NCBI GenBank assembly: GCA_020628645.1
Contig: JAHDES010000011.1
Span: 54,242-118,241, forward strand
Length of the DNA stretch: 64,000 bases
Reading direction: 5' to 3'
Origin: Saprospiraceae bacterium
GTDB taxonomy: Bacteria; Bacteroidota; Bacteroidia; Chitinophagales; Saprospiraceae
Below the pieces are notes generated by a model. The model saw only the letters and a list, made by a program, of their open reading frames with translations. It ran no database searches and was not told the DNA's origin. The stretch's first letter is position 1. Every line of letters starts with the position of its first letter. Position numbers and translations under genes: made by a program. Positions 62,054-64,000 of this stretch are shown piece after piece.

Positions 62054-63199
62054 TTAGTCTATAGATTGGATTTGTTTTTTCTTTTGTTTAGAAGAAGATT
62101 CCCAATTTTTCCTTTTTTCTTCATTTCCTAATTTCCCATAAAATTCTCCTATTAATTCATCAAACTCATAGTAATTTGGATAATATTCTAATCCAAACTT
62201 TAAAAACTCAATGGCTATGTTATAATCTTCCTTTTGAAAAGCATAATGACTCATTAAGGAAAAAATTTGAGTAAAACTGGGATTGATGGATGAGTTGAAA
62301 TCTGTCTCAAGCCTTTGGATATCTTTTCTAAATTCTTCTACTGGATCATCTAATGTTTCATCTTTTAATTTATACTCAAACCAAGAATTTAAGAGCTTGT
62401 TATAATCAGCATAAACGTCAATTAAGATAGGAGGAATAGAGACCCAATAATTAGTCATATGATTGGCATTAGGGTTTATCTTAAAATGATAGCTTAAATT
62501 TTTGGATAGCTCTTTTTGTTGTAAAAAATCATATAAAGCTTGGTATTCTTGTAAATATACTTGTTCTTCATTTGTAGAGCCTGCCGTAAAATAGTAACGA
62601 ATAGGCAAACTAAAGTTGGTTGAATCTGCCAAGAATTGTTGCATTCCTTCAACTCCAATCAATGATTTTCCAAAAAAACCACTTGTAGCGATAGCGACAT
62701 CAATTGCTGTAGGATGATGAACCAATAGATAATTCACTAAAAAACTAGTTCTGGAATGCCCTGCAAGAATTAAAAAGTCATTGGATTTATATTCTTTTTT
62801 TAAAAGGGGGAGTAATTCCTCAAATAGGAAGTTGCTCATTTTTTCAATGCCAGAAATAGTATCATTTATAGTAGAAGTTGAGGTTAAGTGATAGCGGATC
62901 GCTCTGTTTAAAGGAATCCCTACGATTAAATGTTCAGGTATTTGTGATTCATTTTTAAGCAATTCAATACCATTAATTATTTGAGGGTAGATATTTTCAT
63001 GTTGGCTGTCGAAAATAATCATTACTGGATACTTGGTGGTTTCACTAGCGTATGGGAATGTTTCAGGCAATAATAGTTCGCACTGTATGCTATCTTTAAT
63101 GTAATTCGATGCTAAGTTTAGTTCTTTTTTGCTGTACGTTTGTCCTATGATAAAAAGAGGACTAAATATGAGAAGTTGTAGGAGAAGAATTGCTTTCAT
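62054..63199 (-). CDS. Secreted alpha/beta-hydrolase esterase with C-terminal TPR-like repeats
   Basis: A 381-residue protein from ATG 63199, which gives a signal peptide (MKAILLLQLLIFSPLFIIGQ); the frame continues upstream to 63286 without a better start. The hydrolase part (about 30-270) has PVMIIFDSQHENIYPQIING, LIVGIPLNRAIRYHLT and the nucleophile motif LILAGHSRTSFL (Ser), with a late His in INPNANHMTNYWV. It resembles enterobactin-esterase-type (IroE/Fes) hydrolases. The tail (about 285-370) has TPR-like helices (AFQKEDYNIAIEFLKFGLEY). The substrate is unknown. It is flanked by direct repeats. Confidence 0.85.
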   Translation of the reverse strand: MKAILLLQLLIFSPLFIIGQTYSKKELNLASNYIKDSIQCELLLPETFPYASETTKYPVMIIFDSQHENIYPQIINGIELLKNESQIPEHLIVGIPLNRAIRYHLTSTSTINDTISGIEKMSNFLFEELLPLLKKEYKSNDFLILAGHSRTSFLVNYLLVHHPTAIDVAIATSGFFGKSLIGVEGMQQFLADSTNFSLPIRYYFTAGSTNEEQVYLQEYQALYDFLQQKELSKNLSYHFKINPNANHMTNYWVSIPPILIDVYADYNKLLNSWFEYKLKDETLDDPVEEFRKDIQRLETDFNSSINPSFTQIFSLMSHYAFQKEDYNIAIEFLKFGLEYYPNYYEFDELIGEFYGKLGNEEKRKNWESSSKQKKKQIQSID

Positions 63200-63397
63200 A
63201 AGAAGATAGTCTTGTTTGAATTTATTTAAGTAGTAAGCTAAAGAAATTATTATCCAAGTTTTCATCCCGTACTTTAGTCGGGGCAATTTTCGTTTAACAC
63301 TTCAGTTTTTATAAGATTTCGGATTATAATATTGGGAGAAATTATGACTTATACTTTTTAATTAGTTGAATGTACGCTATCAGAAATGAATGACCAT

Positions 63398-63418
63398 TTT
63401 GACTTTGTAAACGGGAAA
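63398..63418 (+). repeat. Direct repeat flanking the esterase gene, right copy
   Basis: TTTGACTTTGTAAACGGGAA matches the copy at 62021 with one difference in the first 20 bases. It lies just before the transposase region. Confidence 0.45.
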
Positions 63419-63463
63419 AAATAACCATGAATCATCCCGAATTTTAGGGGGATGAAAAGAAAG

Positions 63464-63514
63464 AACCTCTTGTGTAACTTTGAGTATTCTCACAGACTCA
63501 AAATACAAGAGGTT
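63464..63514 (+). promoter_or_regulatory. Hairpin leader of the transposase covering the ribosome-binding site
   Basis: AACCTCTTGT (63464-63473) and ACAAGAGGTT (63505-63514) form a perfect 10-bp stem, with an inner stem TTTGAGT (63479-63485)/ACTCAAA (63496-63502). The AAGAGG that would serve as ribosome-binding site lies in the 3' arm, 4 bases before the ATG. In IS elements such hairpins silence transposase translation on transcripts that read in from outside. Confidence 0.6.
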
Positions 63515-63516
63515 TT

Positions 63517-64000
63517 ATGCTTAAAAGCACACTACAAAAAAACAGAGAAAGATCGACTTTACCAAATGCAGGTATATTTCTACTCCACAAAACAGATCAG
63601 TACCTAGCTCCTTTATTATGTCATCTTGATGATAAGATAGACGCTCGTTTGGTTCGTACTTTTTCAGATTTATTTATTTCGATTCTTCTATACAGGAATA
63701 CTATTTTAGGATTGGTTATCAGTGAATTAGGGAAGTTTATTTGTGGAATCAAACATGCTGCGGCTGGAACTAAACGGATTAGTAACTTGCTACGCTCTTC
63801 CAAATGGACGCATCAAGATATAGCGGATTATACGCTTGAACAAGTTGATTTGTATTATGAAGAACTCCGTCGTAAAGGAAAGCGCGTACTGCTACTATGG
63901 GATGATAGCGTGGTGGAAAAGAACGAGAGCTGGTTAAGCGAAGGACTATGCTCTGTCCCTAGTAGTAAAGGCAAACGTTTAACACGTATTCGTAGCGGTT
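63517..64000 (+). CDS. Transposase, IS4-like, N-terminal part (cut by window end)
   Basis: An open frame from ATG 63517 to the window end encodes at least 161 residues with no stop: LQKNRERSTLPNAGIFLLHK, ARLVRTFSDLFISILLYRNT, GLVISELGKFICGIKHAAAG, KWTHQDIADYTLEQVDLYYE, then RVLLLWDDSVVEKNESWLSE and VPSSKGKRLTRIRSG. The LLLWDDSVVEK segment is the first DDE Asp region of an IS4-like (possibly IS701-type) transposase. The family is inferred and the rest lies outside. No terminal inverted repeat was located with certainty. Confidence 0.8.
   Translation, partial: MLKSTLQKNRERSTLPNAGIFLLHKTDQYLAPLLCHLDDKIDARLVRTFSDLFISILLYRNTILGLVISELGKFICGIKHAAAGTKRISNLLRSSKWTHQDIADYTLEQVDLYYEELRRKGKRVLLLWDDSVVEKNESWLSEGLCSVPSSKGKRLTRIRSG

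Noticed and set aside
63621..63803. Minus-strand open frame near the window end
   Set aside because: It lies opposite the clear transposase frame that runs off the window end.

Overview
The window is chromosomal DNA of a low-GC Bacteroidota bacterium, most likely a Saprospiria/Chitinophagia-type organism. The evidence is a gliding-motility-type C-terminal domain with SprB-like repeats, a PorT-like type IX secretion (T9SS) gene next to ubiE, promoters with the Bacteroidota consensus TAnnTTTG about 20 bases downstream of TTG, and an alternative complex III (ACIII) operon fused to an A1-type cytochrome oxidase operon. The species cannot be named from the sequence. No tRNA, rRNA or CRISPR array was seen.

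Layout. 1-9.3 kb: ftsK (minus), a DHFR/RibD-like reductase, a 1382-residue secreted subtilase and two small membrane-protein genes. 9.3-20.4 kb: a giant SprB-repeat surface protein, a DUF1569 protein with an alanine/glycine:cation symporter, an RsmF-type rRNA methyltransferase, a Uma2 nuclease-fold gene and a UbiD-type decarboxylase. 20.6-21.6 kb: thyA. 21.6-39.9 kb: the respiratory supercluster actA-actB-(four-helix-bundle element)-actC-actD-actE-actF-coxB-coxA-ctaB-coxC-coxC2-coxD-SCO-like-DUF420-small CPMC protein. 40-50 kb: beta-barrel protein, M20 peptidase, an SRPBCC/2OG-dioxygenase fusion facing a PRMT-like methyltransferase, argS, porT/ubiE and a secreted unknown. 50-64 kb: gyrA, an EI24-like membrane protein, a methyltransferase, a pyrophosphatase-like protein, two PhnB-like proteins, a frameshifted BNR-repeat secreted protein, a DUF3995/ABA4 pair, an unknown, an esterase, and the 5' end of a transposase cut by the window edge.

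How the genes work together. The core is one electron route: menaquinol is oxidised by ACIII (ActA-F), electrons pass through c hemes (six CxxCH in ActA, one in ActE) to the CuA site of CoxB and then to heme/CuB in CoxA. CtaB, the SCO-like protein, the DUF420 (CtaM-like) protein and the small CPMC protein are probable assembly factors. UbiE/MenG and the UbiD-type decarboxylase elsewhere in the window fit menaquinone synthesis.

The most unusual content is in this cluster. CoxB carries a C-terminal OmpA-like peptidoglycan-binding domain. ActC carries a His-rich linker plus a helix-hairpin-helix module. His-rich segments recur in ActC, ActE, ActF, CoxA and CoxC2. The SCO-like protein has lost the CxxxC copper motif. 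A four-helix-bundle (IVP) gene with inverted-repeat ends sits between actB and actC. Outside the cluster, notable items are a dispersed hairpin repeat present twice, a 112-nt nested palindrome upstream of gyrA, a GyrA with Gln at the quinolone Ser83 position, and two genes each broken by one missing A in an A-run.
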